Of a stretch of DNA of 64,000 bases, positions 8,546-17,249 are shown piece after piece. The notes beneath the pieces are model-generated. The model made no database searches and was not told where the DNA came from. It was given only the letters and a program-made list of their open reading frames with translations. The DNA comes from Gracilimonas sp040904925 (GTDB taxonomy: Bacteria; Bacteroidota; Rhodothermia; Balneolales; Balneolaceae): assembly GCA_040904925.1 (NCBI GenBank), contig JBBDSP010000028.1, positions 1 through 64,000 of the forward strand, given 5' to 3'. Position 1 is the stretch's first letter. Each line of letters starts with the position of its first letter. Made by a program: the position numbers and the translations under genes.

Positions 8546-10702
8546 ATGGCTTTTGGCGGACTAAATACCAAGACATTAAAAGGAACATTTTTCCAGACAG
8601 ATGTACTTATTTCCTCCAGTATCATCCTGATCCTTTTGATCATGATCATACCATTCCCGACAGGGTTAATGGATTTTTTCCTGGCACTGAATGTCTCTCT
8701 GTCCCTTGTTGTACTGCTTGTTGCCTTCTATGCTTTAAAACCTTTGCAGTTTGCCGTTTTCCCGGGAATGTTGCTCATCCTAACACTTTTCAGGTTGTCC
8801 CTGAACGTAGGCACCACCCGACTGATATTAAGTGAAGGATACGCAGGATCTATTATTGAATCGTTTGGCGGATTTATCGTACAGGGTAATTTTGTTATCG
8901 GGATCATCATATTTTCGGTATTGGTGATCATCAATTTTGTGGTAATTACCAAAGGTTCAACCCGTATTGCTGAAGTTGCCGCACGATTTACCCTTGATGC
9001 CATGCCCGGAAAACAGATGTCGATCGATGCTGACTTAAGCGCCGGGCTCCTTACCGATGAAGAAGCCAAAAAGAAACGCGAAGAAATTTCTCGGGAAGCG
9101 GATTTTTATGGAGCTATGGATGGTGCTAGTAAGTTTGTTCGCGGTGATGTTATTGCCGGCCTTCTTATCACCTTTATAAATATAATAGGCGGATTGATCA
9201 TTGGCTCAGTTCAGCTGGGAATGCCTATTGGGGAAGCGGCTGCAAAATATACGCTGATGACCATCGGTGATGGACTGGTTTCGCAGATACCGGCATTGCT
9301 GATATCGACCGCGGCGGGTATTATCGTGTCGCGAGCAGCCAGTGAAGGTAACCTGAGTAAAGAACTTACCAGTCAGCTTCTTGGCAATCCCAAGACTATG
9401 GTAATCGGGGCTGTTTTTGTTTTTCTATTGGGAATGATGCCCGGACTTCCACTACTTCCCTTTGCCCTGATCAGTGGCTTCTTTCTCTACATGGCTTATA
9501 CCAATCTTACTAAAGAAGAAGTGGAACGGCAGGAGGCTGAAACTGAAGCTCAGGAGAAAAAAGCTATTGCCGGTAAATCTGAAGATCCCGTTGAAAACTA
9601 CTTATTTGTTGATACCCTTGAACTCGAAATCGGATACAGCCTGATCCCTATGGTGGAGACAAGTCAGGGCGGAGACCTGCTCGACCGCATGACCTCTCTT
9701 CGGAAACAGCTGGCTTCTGAGTTGGGAATCATCATCCCTTCTATTCGTATTCGTGATAATGTTCAGCTGGATGCCAACCATTATACCATCAAGATGAGAG
9801 GGATTATGCAAGGGGAAGGTGAGATCCTGCCCGGCTATCATCTCACGCTTTTACCGGAAGATTTCAAACCCGATATACAGGGAATTGAAACCAAGGATCC
9901 GACTTTTGGAATGGATGCTATTTGGGTAAGCGGAAAAAATAAGTCTCAGGCGGAAAAATATGGTCTTTCGGTGATCGAATCCGGAGCAGTAATCACTACT
10001 CATTTGATGGAAGTTCTAAAGAAAAATGCCTATAAGTTGGTAGACCGTCAAATGGTGAGAAAACTGGTTGATAATATTAAAGAACAATCGCCGGCACTGG
10101 TTGAGGAACTCATCCCTGATGGCATGAAAGTGGGCGAAATCCAAAAAGTTCTAAAGCGATTACTGCGTGAACGAATTCCGATCAAAGACCTGAATACCAT
10201 CCTTGAAACCCTGGCCGATTACTGCGGGCAAACCAATAATACTGATGTACTTAATGAGTATTGCAGAGCTGCTCTTTCCGAAACCATTACCAAACAATTT
10301 ACCTCGACAGACAATCAGGTTGTAGTGGTGATGATGGACTCAAACCTGGAATCACACTTAATTTCACAAGCCCAACAAGGCACGCTGAATAGTAACACAC
10401 TGGGACTAACTCCTGAAACCGTAGAAACCTTATATAAAAACTCATCTGTCATTTTCGACAAGATGATACGACAAGGGTACGACCCTGTTCTACTCACCTC
10501 ACCGGTGTTAAGATTTACCCTGTTTGAATTTTTGGCACCAATATTGCCAGATATAAATGTGCTGTCGTATAACGATATCAGCCAGGATGTACAGTTCAAA
10601 ACTTTCGGCCGCTTAAAACTTGAAGCTGAAAGAATAGAAACTGTGAATAACGAAACAGCAGAACAATCTGCTCGAAAAACTGAAGAATTTGCAACCGTAT
10701 GA
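8546..10702 (+). CDS. flhA: Flagellar type III export gate protein FlhA
   Basis: FlhA is the nonameric export-gate component that receives chaperone-substrate complexes. The 718-residue protein has about eight membrane helices in residues 20-310, the conserved cytoplasmic loop region with DADLSAGLLTDEEAKKKREE and DFYGAMDGASKFVRGDV, and a large cytoplasmic domain from about 340. The latter begins with the LELEIGYSLIPMV stretch and has the IRDNVQLDANHYTIKMRG segment of FlhA/SctV proteins. The stop overlaps the flhF start by 4 bases (ATGA). Confidence 0.97.
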   Translation: MAFGGLNTKTLKGTFFQTDVLISSSIILILLIMIIPFPTGLMDFFLALNVSLSLVVLLVAFYALKPLQFAVFPGMLLILTLFRLSLNVGTTRLILSEGYAGSIIESFGGFIVQGNFVIGIIIFSVLVIINFVVITKGSTRIAEVAARFTLDAMPGKQMSIDADLSAGLLTDEEAKKKREEISREADFYGAMDGASKFVRGDVIAGLLITFINIIGGLIIGSVQLGMPIGEAAAKYTLMTIGDGLVSQIPALLISTAAGIIVSRAASEGNLSKELTSQLLGNPKTMVIGAVFVFLLGMMPGLPLLPFALISGFFLYMAYTNLTKEEVERQEAETEAQEKKAIAGKSEDPVENYLFVDTLELEIGYSLIPMVETSQGGDLLDRMTSLRKQLASELGIIIPSIRIRDNVQLDANHYTIKMRGIMQGEGEILPGYHLTLLPEDFKPDIQGIETKDPTFGMDAIWVSGKNKSQAEKYGLSVIESGAVITTHLMEVLKKNAYKLVDRQMVRKLVDNIKEQSPALVEELIPDGMKVGEIQKVLKRLLRERIPIKDLNTILETLADYCGQTNNTDVLNEYCRAALSETITKQFTSTDNQVVVVMMDSNLESHLISQAQQGTLNSNTLGLTPETVETLYKNSSVIFDKMIRQGYDPVLLTSPVLRFTLFEFLAPILPDINVLSYNDISQDVQFKTFGRLKLEAERIETVNNETAEQSARKTEEFATV

Positions 10703-12225
10703 TACTTAAAAACGTTTTTGGAAAAACTATTGAAGCTGCCAAGAAAAGTGCCCAGCAAATGTATGGGGATGATTTCCTGGTGATAGAATCCAGTGATGAC
10801 GATGGTTCGGGAAAAGCCAGTATTACCATCTTCTCGGATAAGAAGAATAAGGAGAAAACTCCGTCTAAGGCTCAACCAAAAGCAGCACAACAGATGCCTG
10901 CCCTTGAAGAAGAAAATGAGAAATCCGGCGTTAAATTCGAACGCTCAGCCCCCCCCGAAACAAAGTCAAAACCAAAGAAAACTGAAGACAAACTGTCTTC
11001 ACTCAGAAATTATGCACAGCAAATTGATGATCAAAAAATTAACGGTGCTTCTCAAAAACCGGCAGATGGAGCGTTCCAATTCAATGGCTCCGGAAACGGA
11101 TCATTAAACGGTCATTCTGAGCCTAAAGAGCATTCAAATGGCACCACTGCTTACGGCCGGGCTACCGTTAGAAATCCATTGAACACAAATGGACATTCTG
11201 ACGATGCTTCTCCTCAAGAGGATAAAAATGAACGTAAAGAGCCCACCCCGATAAATAACGGAAATGGTAGTAAATTCATCACTCATTTCAAGCAAACAGA
11301 AAGCTCTAAAGAAAAGCAGGAACGGCCATTGGTTATTTCGCCAAGCCGAAATAACCAGCGTGAGGTAAAAGCGCTCCACAAACGATTTGATAAATTAGAA
11401 GCCCTGCTTGATTCAGCTCTTATCTCAGCAAACCTGGATTACGCCTCTCACCCGGCATTTCAGCAATTAGTGCATACCGGCATCAATACCAGTGTAATTG
11501 CCGGTTGGTTCAGTAAGATCATCGAAAAGGGAATTGATCCGTATGATCAGTCCGAGCAATTTATGATCAAACTGGGAGGTATCATCAGAGATGCTTTAGG
11601 TGAACCCAACCTAAATAAGCCCCAAAAATACATGCTTTTTATTGGGCCGTCAGGTTCCGGTAAAACCAGCCTGATTATGAAGCTGAGTCAACATCCTGAG
11701 CTGATGGAATCCAAAAAAATTGCCGTGGTAAGTGTGCATCCTCAAAAAGAGATCAATCACCCCTATTACACCATTTTAAGACCATTCTGTGAAGACCACG
11801 ACCTCCCCTATTTCGAAGTTAAGACCGGGCAGGATGTAAACGACCATTTAGAAATATGGGATGAATTTGATCATGTTTTGATCGATTCCCCTTCCATAAA
11901 TATTGAGCAGGAAAATTCCTTTCGTAATTTCTGGAAAATAAGGCAGATGCTTACCCCTCTTACTCCTTTGGAAGTTCATTATGTGGTGAATGCATCGCTA
12001 AACAGATTTTATTTCCGTAATTCATCTGCTACACACCATCCATTACAACCGGATCATGTAGCTATAACGCATTTGGATGAAGTTTCCCAATGGGGACCGG
12101 TAATTCCGTTTTTGCAGGAAATGGGCTGCAGTGCCCGATATATAAGTAATGGAGAAGGATCTCCAAACAGCCTGGGAGAATTTGATCCACGCTGGTTCGC
12201 ACAAAGAATATTAGAAGAAAACTAA
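10699..12225 (+). CDS. flhF: FlhF-like flagellar placement protein with degenerate GTPase domain
   Basis: FlhF is the SRP-type GTPase that sets flagellar position and number, usually with FlhG. The N-terminus (KNVFGKTIEAAKKSAQQMYG, then DDFLVIES) matches the FlhF B-domain start. Residues 45-230 form a long polar low-complexity linker. The NG part holds a P-loop, GPSGSGKTS at 316-324. Downstream, the usual DTAGR switch motif is replaced by IDSPSIN and the TKLD specificity motif by THLDE. It is therefore either a weak GTPase or a scaffold. Its place between flhA and the MinD-like flhG supports the name. Confidence 0.85.
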   Translation: MILKNVFGKTIEAAKKSAQQMYGDDFLVIESSDDDGSGKASITIFSDKKNKEKTPSKAQPKAAQQMPALEEENEKSGVKFERSAPPETKSKPKKTEDKLSSLRNYAQQIDDQKINGASQKPADGAFQFNGSGNGSLNGHSEPKEHSNGTTAYGRATVRNPLNTNGHSDDASPQEDKNERKEPTPINNGNGSKFITHFKQTESSKEKQERPLVISPSRNNQREVKALHKRFDKLEALLDSALISANLDYASHPAFQQLVHTGINTSVIAGWFSKIIEKGIDPYDQSEQFMIKLGGIIRDALGEPNLNKPQKYMLFIGPSGSGKTSLIMKLSQHPELMESKKIAVVSVHPQKEINHPYYTILRPFCEDHDLPYFEVKTGQDVNDHLEIWDEFDHVLIDSPSINIEQENSFRNFWKIRQMLTPLTPLEVHYVVNASLNRFYFRNSSATHHPLQPDHVAITHLDEVSQWGPVIPFLQEMGCSARYISNGEGSPNSLGEFDPRWFAQRILEEN

Positions 12226-12230
12226 AAGGC

Positions 12231-13028
12231 ATGAAAACACTTCAAAAAAATGATCAACCTTTTATTGCTACTGTGATCAGTGGCAAAGGCGGCGTTGGTA
12301 AAACCATGAGCAGCATTAATATAGCAGTACGGCTTAAACAAATGGGCCATACCGTAGCTATTATTGATGCAGATCTCGGACTTTCTAACTGTGCTACATT
12401 CTTTAATACACAGGCAAAACATACCGTTACTGACTGGATACATGGTAAGTGCGGACTGGAAAATCTGGCTCAACAAATAGATGGGATCACATTGGTTACC
12501 GGTGCATCAGATCCAAGTCAGGCTAATGTGGGCACTGAGTTAATGATGGATGCATTAGACCAGGTTGTAAGTTATTTAAAGCAAACACATGATTTCATCA
12601 TCGTTGATACACCCGCCGGTGCAGGGGAAATGTCACTTTGGTCACTTGATACCGCCGATGTCGGGATCCTGGTGATCGTTGATGAGCCTACCGCCATCTC
12701 GGATGTGTATCGCCTCTGCAAATACATTTACAATATTGATCCTGAATACAAATTCTCAGGAATCGTGAATTTTGCTGAAAATGAACGAACTGCAGAAAGC
12801 ACTTTTAAGAGGTTCAATACCATTCTTGGTTACTTTTTAAATAAGCAGATTCCCTATTTCGGATTTATTCCTGCAAGTAACATAATTAAGAAATCTATAA
12901 CTGAGCAGTGCCCATTGTCGGATGAGAAAAATGCCACTGAAGAGATCAAAGAAATTGAATTTATAGCACAACAAGTGATCGCTTATGCAGCTGATCAAAA
13001 ACGATCGGCTTTAAAACCGGTTCACTAA
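12231..13028 (+). CDS. flhG: MinD-like ATPase FlhG (FleN), flagellar number regulator
   Basis: A 265-residue ParA/MinD-family ATPase. The deviant Walker A, GKGGVGKT, is at residues 18-25, followed by IIDADLGLSNCATFF and by the Walker-B-like IIVDTPAGAGE. In flagellated bacteria the gene after flhF is FlhG, which counts flagella, stimulates FlhF and in some groups binds a sigma54 activator. No other Min or Par partners are nearby. It starts 5 bases after flhF and is followed after 15 bases by a small membrane protein and fliA. Confidence 0.92.
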   Translation: MKTLQKNDQPFIATVISGKGGVGKTMSSINIAVRLKQMGHTVAIIDADLGLSNCATFFNTQAKHTVTDWIHGKCGLENLAQQIDGITLVTGASDPSQANVGTELMMDALDQVVSYLKQTHDFIIVDTPAGAGEMSLWSLDTADVGILVIVDEPTAISDVYRLCKYIYNIDPEYKFSGIVNFAENERTAESTFKRFNTILGYFLNKQIPYFGFIPASNIIKKSITEQCPLSDEKNATEEIKEIEFIAQQVIAYAADQKRSALKPVH

Positions 13029-13043
13029 AATACGGAGATAACG

Positions 13044-13274
13044 ATGTTAATACGTTTAATCACAGTCATATCACTAATTCTGTTTTTACTTCTTATGCTC
13101 TCCGGGGCTGAAGTGGATGTAGCTATTTATCGAAGTATGGTCGCGTTTATGAGTTTATTCGCTGCCATATATCTCACTATTTTTCTGTTGAATGTGGTGA
13201 AGGACAACAACTCCGATAACATGACAATGTCCGGTTCTGGTGGAGGGTCATCAAAAAACCAGGGGGATAATTGA
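13044..13274 (+). CDS. Small two-helix membrane protein of unknown function, between flhG and fliA
   Basis: The 76-residue protein has two predicted membrane helices (about residues 4-20 and 32-51) joined by the short loop SGAEVDVAIYRSMVAF, then a polar Gly/Ser/Asn-rich tail (GSGGGSSKNQGDN). A good ribosome site (CGGAGATAACG) precedes the ATG. It is packed between flhG (15 bases) and fliA (2 bases), so it is almost certainly co-translated with them. No family is recognised. Given its place it may assist FlhG/FlhF membrane targeting, but that is only a guess from context. Confidence 0.75.
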   Translation: MLIRLITVISLILFLLLMLSGAEVDVAIYRSMVAFMSLFAAIYLTIFLLNVVKDNNSDNMTMSGSGGGSSKNQGDN

Positions 13275-13276
13275 TC

Positions 13277-14044
13277 ATGGGAAATAAAAGCTTACAAGAA
13301 CTCATAGAACTTTATTGCAAAGACCCTGTTCCGGGACTTCGGAATTCCATTATCTCCAAATCAATGCCGCTTATTCGCAGTATCATTGGCAAAATAAGCC
13401 GCCCTGACCAGCCTTTAACGCAACGGGAAGATCTCGAAAGTGCCGGTATTTACGGGTTGCTTCAGGCTATGGACTCTTACGACTATGAACGAAACATACA
13501 ATTCAACACCTTTGCCTATTATCGAATCAGAGGAAATGTGGTGGATTACTTGCGAAGCATAGATCAGCTCCCGCGAAAACAACGTAAAAACTACGGTGAA
13601 GTGCAGCATGTGATCGATCAGAAAAGTCAGATCCTTGGCAGAGAGCCTTCCGATGAGGAAATAGCTGAGGAGCTCAACATGGAGCTGGATGATTATCACA
13701 AACTCCTTTCCAGTGTACAGCAACGAAGTGTGCTTTCGCTCGATAGTCCTGCTTATGATGATAACTCGAATTCACACTACGACTTCCACGAAAACCCGGA
13801 CAGTGAAACTCCGGATCAGGACCTTGTAAAGAAAGAACAAACAGAATCACTTCAGAAGAAGATCGGTATGCTTAAAGAACGTGAACGGCTTATTCTCATG
13901 CTCTATTATTATGAAGATATGACCATGAGCGAGATAGCCCTACTGCTGGAACTTACAGAAGCCCGGATTTCTCAGATCGTTGGAAAGATCCTTATTAAAC
14001 TTAAGGCTGAGATGAATGAAGAACAGATCATGTTCAGTTCCTGA
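13277..14044 (+). CDS. fliA: RNA polymerase sigma factor for flagellar genes FliA (sigma28)
   Basis: FliA directs transcription of late flagellar and chemotaxis genes. The 255-residue protein shows region 2 with FNTFAYYRIRGNVVDYLRSI (promoter melting and -10 recognition), region 3 (GREPSDEEIAEELNMELDDY) and a region 4 helix-turn-helix (MTMSEIALLLELTEARISQI). The ATG at 13277 is chosen over a TTG at 13271: AGGGGG lies 10 bases upstream and the 76-aa gene ends 2 bases before. Eight sites of one sigma28-like design in this window are its likely targets. The anti-sigma factor FlgM is not recognised nearby. Confidence 0.95.
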   Translation: MGNKSLQELIELYCKDPVPGLRNSIISKSMPLIRSIIGKISRPDQPLTQREDLESAGIYGLLQAMDSYDYERNIQFNTFAYYRIRGNVVDYLRSIDQLPRKQRKNYGEVQHVIDQKSQILGREPSDEEIAEELNMELDDYHKLLSSVQQRSVLSLDSPAYDDNSNSHYDFHENPDSETPDQDLVKKEQTESLQKKIGMLKERERLILMLYYYEDMTMSEIALLLELTEARISQIVGKILIKLKAEMNEEQIMFSS

Positions 14045-14110
14045 CACTATGATTCACTATTAATCAATCAGATAGTTACATAACTGCCGGTTGATCAGAC
14101 TTTATTTCAT

Positions 14111-14137
14111 TTAATATTGTACCGTTTTTACCGATAA
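14111..14137 (+). promoter_or_regulatory. Sigma28-type promoter P2, in front of the small gene after fliA
   Basis: TTAATATT (14111-14118), 11 bases, ACCGATAA (14130-14137). It differs from the other sites only by T for G at the fifth -35 position. The predicted start near 14144 lies upstream of the ATG at 14170, giving a short leader. Confidence 0.6.
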
Positions 14138-14169
14138 TGAAATATCCGTCTAACGAAACGGTATTTCTT

Positions 14170-14427
14170 ATGACACTAATACCTAAAATATCGCGTTTAA
14201 AAAAACTTCCTGAACTTCTCAGACAGAAGAAAAATGCAGAAGAACAATCTAAAAAGGATGAAAAGGAAGACCAAAATAAACGCCCTTCTTTTGAGATCGA
14301 TGATGAAGTGTCAATAAATCCTGAAGCTCTTTCAGGATTGAAGATTCATCACCCACTTACCCCCCAGCGAAAAGCCAGATCTGATGATGATGACAAGATC
14401 GGTAATAATATTGACCTGACCGTTTAG
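14170..14427 (+). CDS. Small charged protein of unknown function with its own sigma28-type promoter
   Basis: An 85-residue, very polar protein with no membrane segment. A basic N-terminus (LIPKISRLKKLPELLRQKK) precedes an acidic/basic middle (KDEKEDQNKR), a short ordered-looking stretch (FEIDDEVSINPEALSGLKIH) and an acidic tail (RSDDDDKIGNN). An ATG at 14137 in the same frame overlaps the promoter -10 box, so the ATG at 14170 is preferred. The product resembles no family I recognise. Its small size, disorder and location just after fliA are what one expects of an anti-sigma factor such as FlgM, but the FlgM C-terminal helix motif is not visible. Confidence 0.6.
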   Translation: MTLIPKISRLKKLPELLRQKKNAEEQSKKDEKEDQNKRPSFEIDDEVSINPEALSGLKIHHPLTPQRKARSDDDDKIGNNIDLTV

Positions 14428-14509
14428 ACTCGTTTCTGCGATTCCAACTAATGTAGTTTTTGAACATATTCAGGCTGAAATTTTAGATACAGGTATTTCA
14501 TTTTAAGCT

Positions 14510-14713
14510 ATGATCAGGTTCGTTAAAGAGGGTAATGCAGAACTTGAAGAATGGGGTATCCATATTATTCTCGGTGGCATCATCTTACCAAATGATATAA
14601 GTGTTGCAATGCATAAGGAATTTGGGATGAAGAAGGTCGTACATCTGGCAGAAATAGGATACAAATTCAATGAGTGGAGAGGTGTGAGCCACTTGCAGAA
14701 AAAGTTAGGATAG
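14510..14713 (+). pseudogene. Remnant of a GNAT acetyltransferase (C-terminal part)
   Basis: The 67-residue frame reads like the last third of phosphinothricin-type GNAT acetyltransferases. LEEWGIHIILGGIILPNDIS corresponds to the usual helix and GI.xxN.xS segment, and HKEFGMKKVVHLAEIGYKFN then EWRGVSHLQKKLG corresponds to the conserved HEKLGF..VG...E.G.KFG.W.D tail. The N-terminal acetyl-CoA-binding part is missing and an in-frame TAA lies just before the ATG. It is convergent with fliR (1 base apart) and separates the flhB and motA transcription units, so it is probably debris of an older insertion or rearrangement. Confidence 0.7.
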
Positions 14714-14714
14714 G

Positions 14715-15503
14715 TTAATATACTCCGGGAGCCATAATTCCAATGATCTCAGCAATAAAGTCATAGAGCTGCAGAAACATCATCTCAAAAGCAGTTGGAA
14801 AGTATGGGATAGAAAGAAGAAGCAAGGAAAGTCCAACCCCAACTTTAATAGGCAGGGCTATGAACATCATGTTGGCCTGAGGCATGATCCGGGCAAAAAT
14901 AGCCAGGGATACATCCAGTAAAAAAATCACAATAATGAATGGTGTTGTGATCTGAACTCCGATCACAAACAGGTACGTCGCAATCTCAAGCATGTACGGC
15001 CCTGCAAGATGGATCTCTGCTTCATTGACAGGAATCATTTCAAAACTCTTTGCTAATGCACTTATATAAACTTTATCTCCATCGATCGAAAGAAAGATCA
15101 GAACAGCTACAAGTGTAAAAAGATTACTTATAATAGCACTCTGCTTTTGGGTCATTGTATCCACCATGTTAGCAAAACTAAGCGCTGAGTTTAAACTAAT
15201 GAGCATTCCAGCCATTTCAAGTCCTGCAAAAACCAACTGCCCGATCAGGCCTAATGCAATTCCCACAAGAGCTTCCAGAATGATAGCTGATACAATAAAT
15301 ACAGCCCCTGCATCGGCAGAAACAAAAGCGCCTTCTGCCGGAATCACCGAAAACAATAATACCGAAGTGATCACCGAAAAATAGATCTTTATCTGTGCCG
15401 GGAATGCAGCAGAACTGAAAAATGGGGCCGTCATAACCAAAGCTGAAACCCGGACGAAAACCAAAAAAGCCGATAAAATCAGGTCAATTGTCAGCGATTC
15501 CAT
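14715..15503 (-). CDS. fliR: Flagellar type III export protein FliR
   Basis: FliR is an inner-membrane subunit of the export gate core (FliP5-FliQ4-FliR1). The 262-residue protein has six hydrophobic segments. Recognisable stretches are FLVFVRVSALVMTAPFFSSA near the N-terminus and PFIIVIFLLDVSLAIFARIM followed by PQANMMFIALPIKVGVGL near the C-terminus, both conserved in FliR/SctT. It is the last gene of the motA-to-fliR operon, 39 bases after fliQ. FlhB is encoded separately on the other strand rather than fused. Confidence 0.96.
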   Translation of the reverse strand: MESLTIDLILSAFLVFVRVSALVMTAPFFSSAAFPAQIKIYFSVITSVLLFSVIPAEGAFVSADAGAVFIVSAIILEALVGIALGLIGQLVFAGLEMAGMLISLNSALSFANMVDTMTQKQSAIISNLFTLVAVLIFLSIDGDKVYISALAKSFEMIPVNEAEIHLAGPYMLEIATYLFVIGVQITTPFIIVIFLLDVSLAIFARIMPQANMMFIALPIKVGVGLSLLLLSIPYFPTAFEMMFLQLYDFIAEIIGIMAPGVY

Positions 15504-15542
15504 AGAGTGGTTCTATCTAAGCCGAAGTACGGCATATAATTT

Positions 15543-15812
15543 CTATTGGGCGATCTGGGGGATGAAATCAAAAACGCGCTGCATAAAATCAACGCTGAAC
15601 TGGAGCATAAATCCAAACATGAAGAATAACACCAACACTACTACCGCCATTTTGGGAACGTAACTAAGTGTCATTTCCTGAATGGAAGTTGCCGCCTGGA
15701 AAATCGCTACGGTAAGTCCTACAACTAAAGCACCGATCATAGCCGGGGCACAAAGAACGGCAACGGCAACCAACATTTCCTGTAACCAATACAAAGATGA
15801 TTCAATATTCAT
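15543..15812 (-). CDS. fliQ: Flagellar type III export protein FliQ
   Basis: FliQ is the small two-helix subunit of the export gate. The 89-residue length is standard. The first hydrophobic helix includes VAVLCAPAMIGALVVGLTVA and the loop FQAATSIQEMTLSYVPKMAV is the strongly conserved FliQ/SctS signature. It lies between fliP (8 bases upstream) and fliR. Confidence 0.96.
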   Translation of the reverse strand: MNIESSLYWLQEMLVAVAVLCAPAMIGALVVGLTVAIFQAATSIQEMTLSYVPKMAVVVLVLFFMFGFMLQFSVDFMQRVFDFIPQIAQ

Positions 15813-15820
15813 ACTATCCT

Positions 15821-16648
15821 CTAATTAAAACTTTCTACGAGTGACTGTACCAGTAAGTACCAGCCGTCTGTTAATACAAAGACCAGGATCTTGAATGGAA
15901 GAGAGACCATTACCGGCGGCAGGAACATGATACCCATCGACAGTAATATCGAAGCTACCACCAGGTCAATGACCATGAACGGCAAGTAAATCATAAATCC
16001 AATCTGGAATGCTATCCGCAATTCACTTAACACATACGATGGCACTGCTACATACAGCGGAAGGTTTTCAATGCTATCAACTGTACTCACATCGGCCATA
16101 TCCATGAAGTAAAGCAGATCCTTTTCGCGGGTTTGGCGTACCATAAATTCTTTTAGCGGAACTGCAGCCGTGGCAAGCGCTTCAACCTGAGTCATTTCCT
16201 CATTTATATATGGTTGTATTGCTTCCTCATTCATCTGGTCAAAAGTTGGCTTCATAATGAATATCGTAAGAAACAAAGCCAGCCCTATCAATACTTGATT
16301 TGGGGGTGATTGCTGTGTACCAAGTCCCATTCTGAGGAAGAAGAACACGACAATAATCCGGGTGAAGCTAGTCATCATAGTGACGAAAGCTGCACCGAAT
16401 GAAAGAATGGTAATCAGTATCAATGCCTGTATTGCAAGGCTGAAATCTTCATCACTTGCATCGTTTCCACCAATCGAAAGGTCGATCTGCGGGATGGCTT
16501 GTAACAAGATCGGAGTTGTAATTTCCGCTTGTACAGAAGCATTTAATTGCATCGGTGATGCTTCCGCTTCAGAACTGAGACCTGTTACCCCAATAACGAT
16601 CAAACCCAATAGTAAACGGATACATAGTTTCTTAATCAGAATGGTCAT
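15821..16648 (-). CDS. fliP: Flagellar type III export protein FliP
   Basis: FliP forms the pentameric core of the export gate. A signal-like first helix (LCIRLLLGLIVIGVTGLSSE) is followed by the hallmark ALILITILSFGAAFVTMMTS, then FTRIIVVFFFLRMGLG and TQQSPPNQVLIGLALFLT. The C-terminal region DLVVASILLSMGIMFLPPVM is also diagnostic. ATG 16648 is chosen over an upstream TTG (16663): it directly follows the fliO stop. The 275-residue length is slightly above the 245 typical, because of the N-terminal periplasmic stretch. Confidence 0.96.
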   Translation of the reverse strand: MTILIKKLCIRLLLGLIVIGVTGLSSEAEASPMQLNASVQAEITTPILLQAIPQIDLSIGGNDASDEDFSLAIQALILITILSFGAAFVTMMTSFTRIIVVFFFLRMGLGTQQSPPNQVLIGLALFLTIFIMKPTFDQMNEEAIQPYINEEMTQVEALATAAVPLKEFMVRQTREKDLLYFMDMADVSTVDSIENLPLYVAVPSYVLSELRIAFQIGFMIYLPFMVIDLVVASILLSMGIMFLPPVMVSLPFKILVFVLTDGWYLLVQSLVESFN

Positions 16649-16649
16649 A

Positions 16650-17249
16650 TCAGTTAGCTGCAAGCTTTAGAAGGGATCTGAAATCACCTTTTGTTGTTTC
16701 TTTAGTGCTTTCTTTGTGTGCTGTCAACGGATCTGTTGAGAGCTCATCCTTTCCTTCCTTCCATTCATCCTTAGAATAGCGATGTAATAAATTCACTCCG
16801 TGCTCACCTAATCCAAGAACCCATACTTCTTCATTGACCTCTACAAATTTAAGCTGGCTCTTTTCTGAGAGAATATGAACATCAATATCCCTGTTTTTTT
16901 TCTCTTTGACGGTTCTACCGCCTTTTTTCCTGGACCAGTACCACACTCCTGCCAATACACTCACCATAAACAGAAAAGTGATAAAGGCATTCTGAAACAT
17001 AGCCGGCTCTTCAGCTTTTTTAGCACTTTGCCCTTCACCACCGTCAGTGTTGTTGAGAAGAAGTGATTGCTGTAAGCCTACAGTTCGTTCCTGAACTTCA
17101 GGGTTTTCAGTTTGGGCGATGGTTCCCGTATCCATTTTAGAAACCAGGAACAACCACATAACCAGCAAAGCCAGTGAGATCCCCAATACAATCTTTAGGA
17201 TACTCTGTGGGTTTTTTCCGCTTTGTGAAAGTATTTTTTGGACATCCAT
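16650..17249 (-). CDS. fliO: Probable flagellar export protein FliO
   Basis: FliO is a poorly conserved membrane protein that helps FliP assemble. The 199-residue product has one hydrophobic helix at about 18-37 and a second at about 87-104, followed by a basic stretch (SRKKGGRTVKEKKNRD) and a cytoplasmic beta-rich part with the typical FliO pattern LKFVEVNEEVWVLGLGEHGV. Two membrane segments rather than one is a variation. The start codon overlaps the fliN stop (TGATG), and fliP follows immediately. The call rests on the C-terminal pattern and order. Confidence 0.85.
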   Translation of the reverse strand: MDVQKILSQSGKNPQSILKIVLGISLALLVMWLFLVSKMDTGTIAQTENPEVQERTVGLQQSLLLNNTDGGEGQSAKKAEEPAMFQNAFITFLFMVSVLAGVWYWSRKKGGRTVKEKKNRDIDVHILSEKSQLKFVEVNEEVWVLGLGEHGVNLLHRYSKDEWKEGKDELSTDPLTAHKESTKETTKGDFRSLLKLAAN

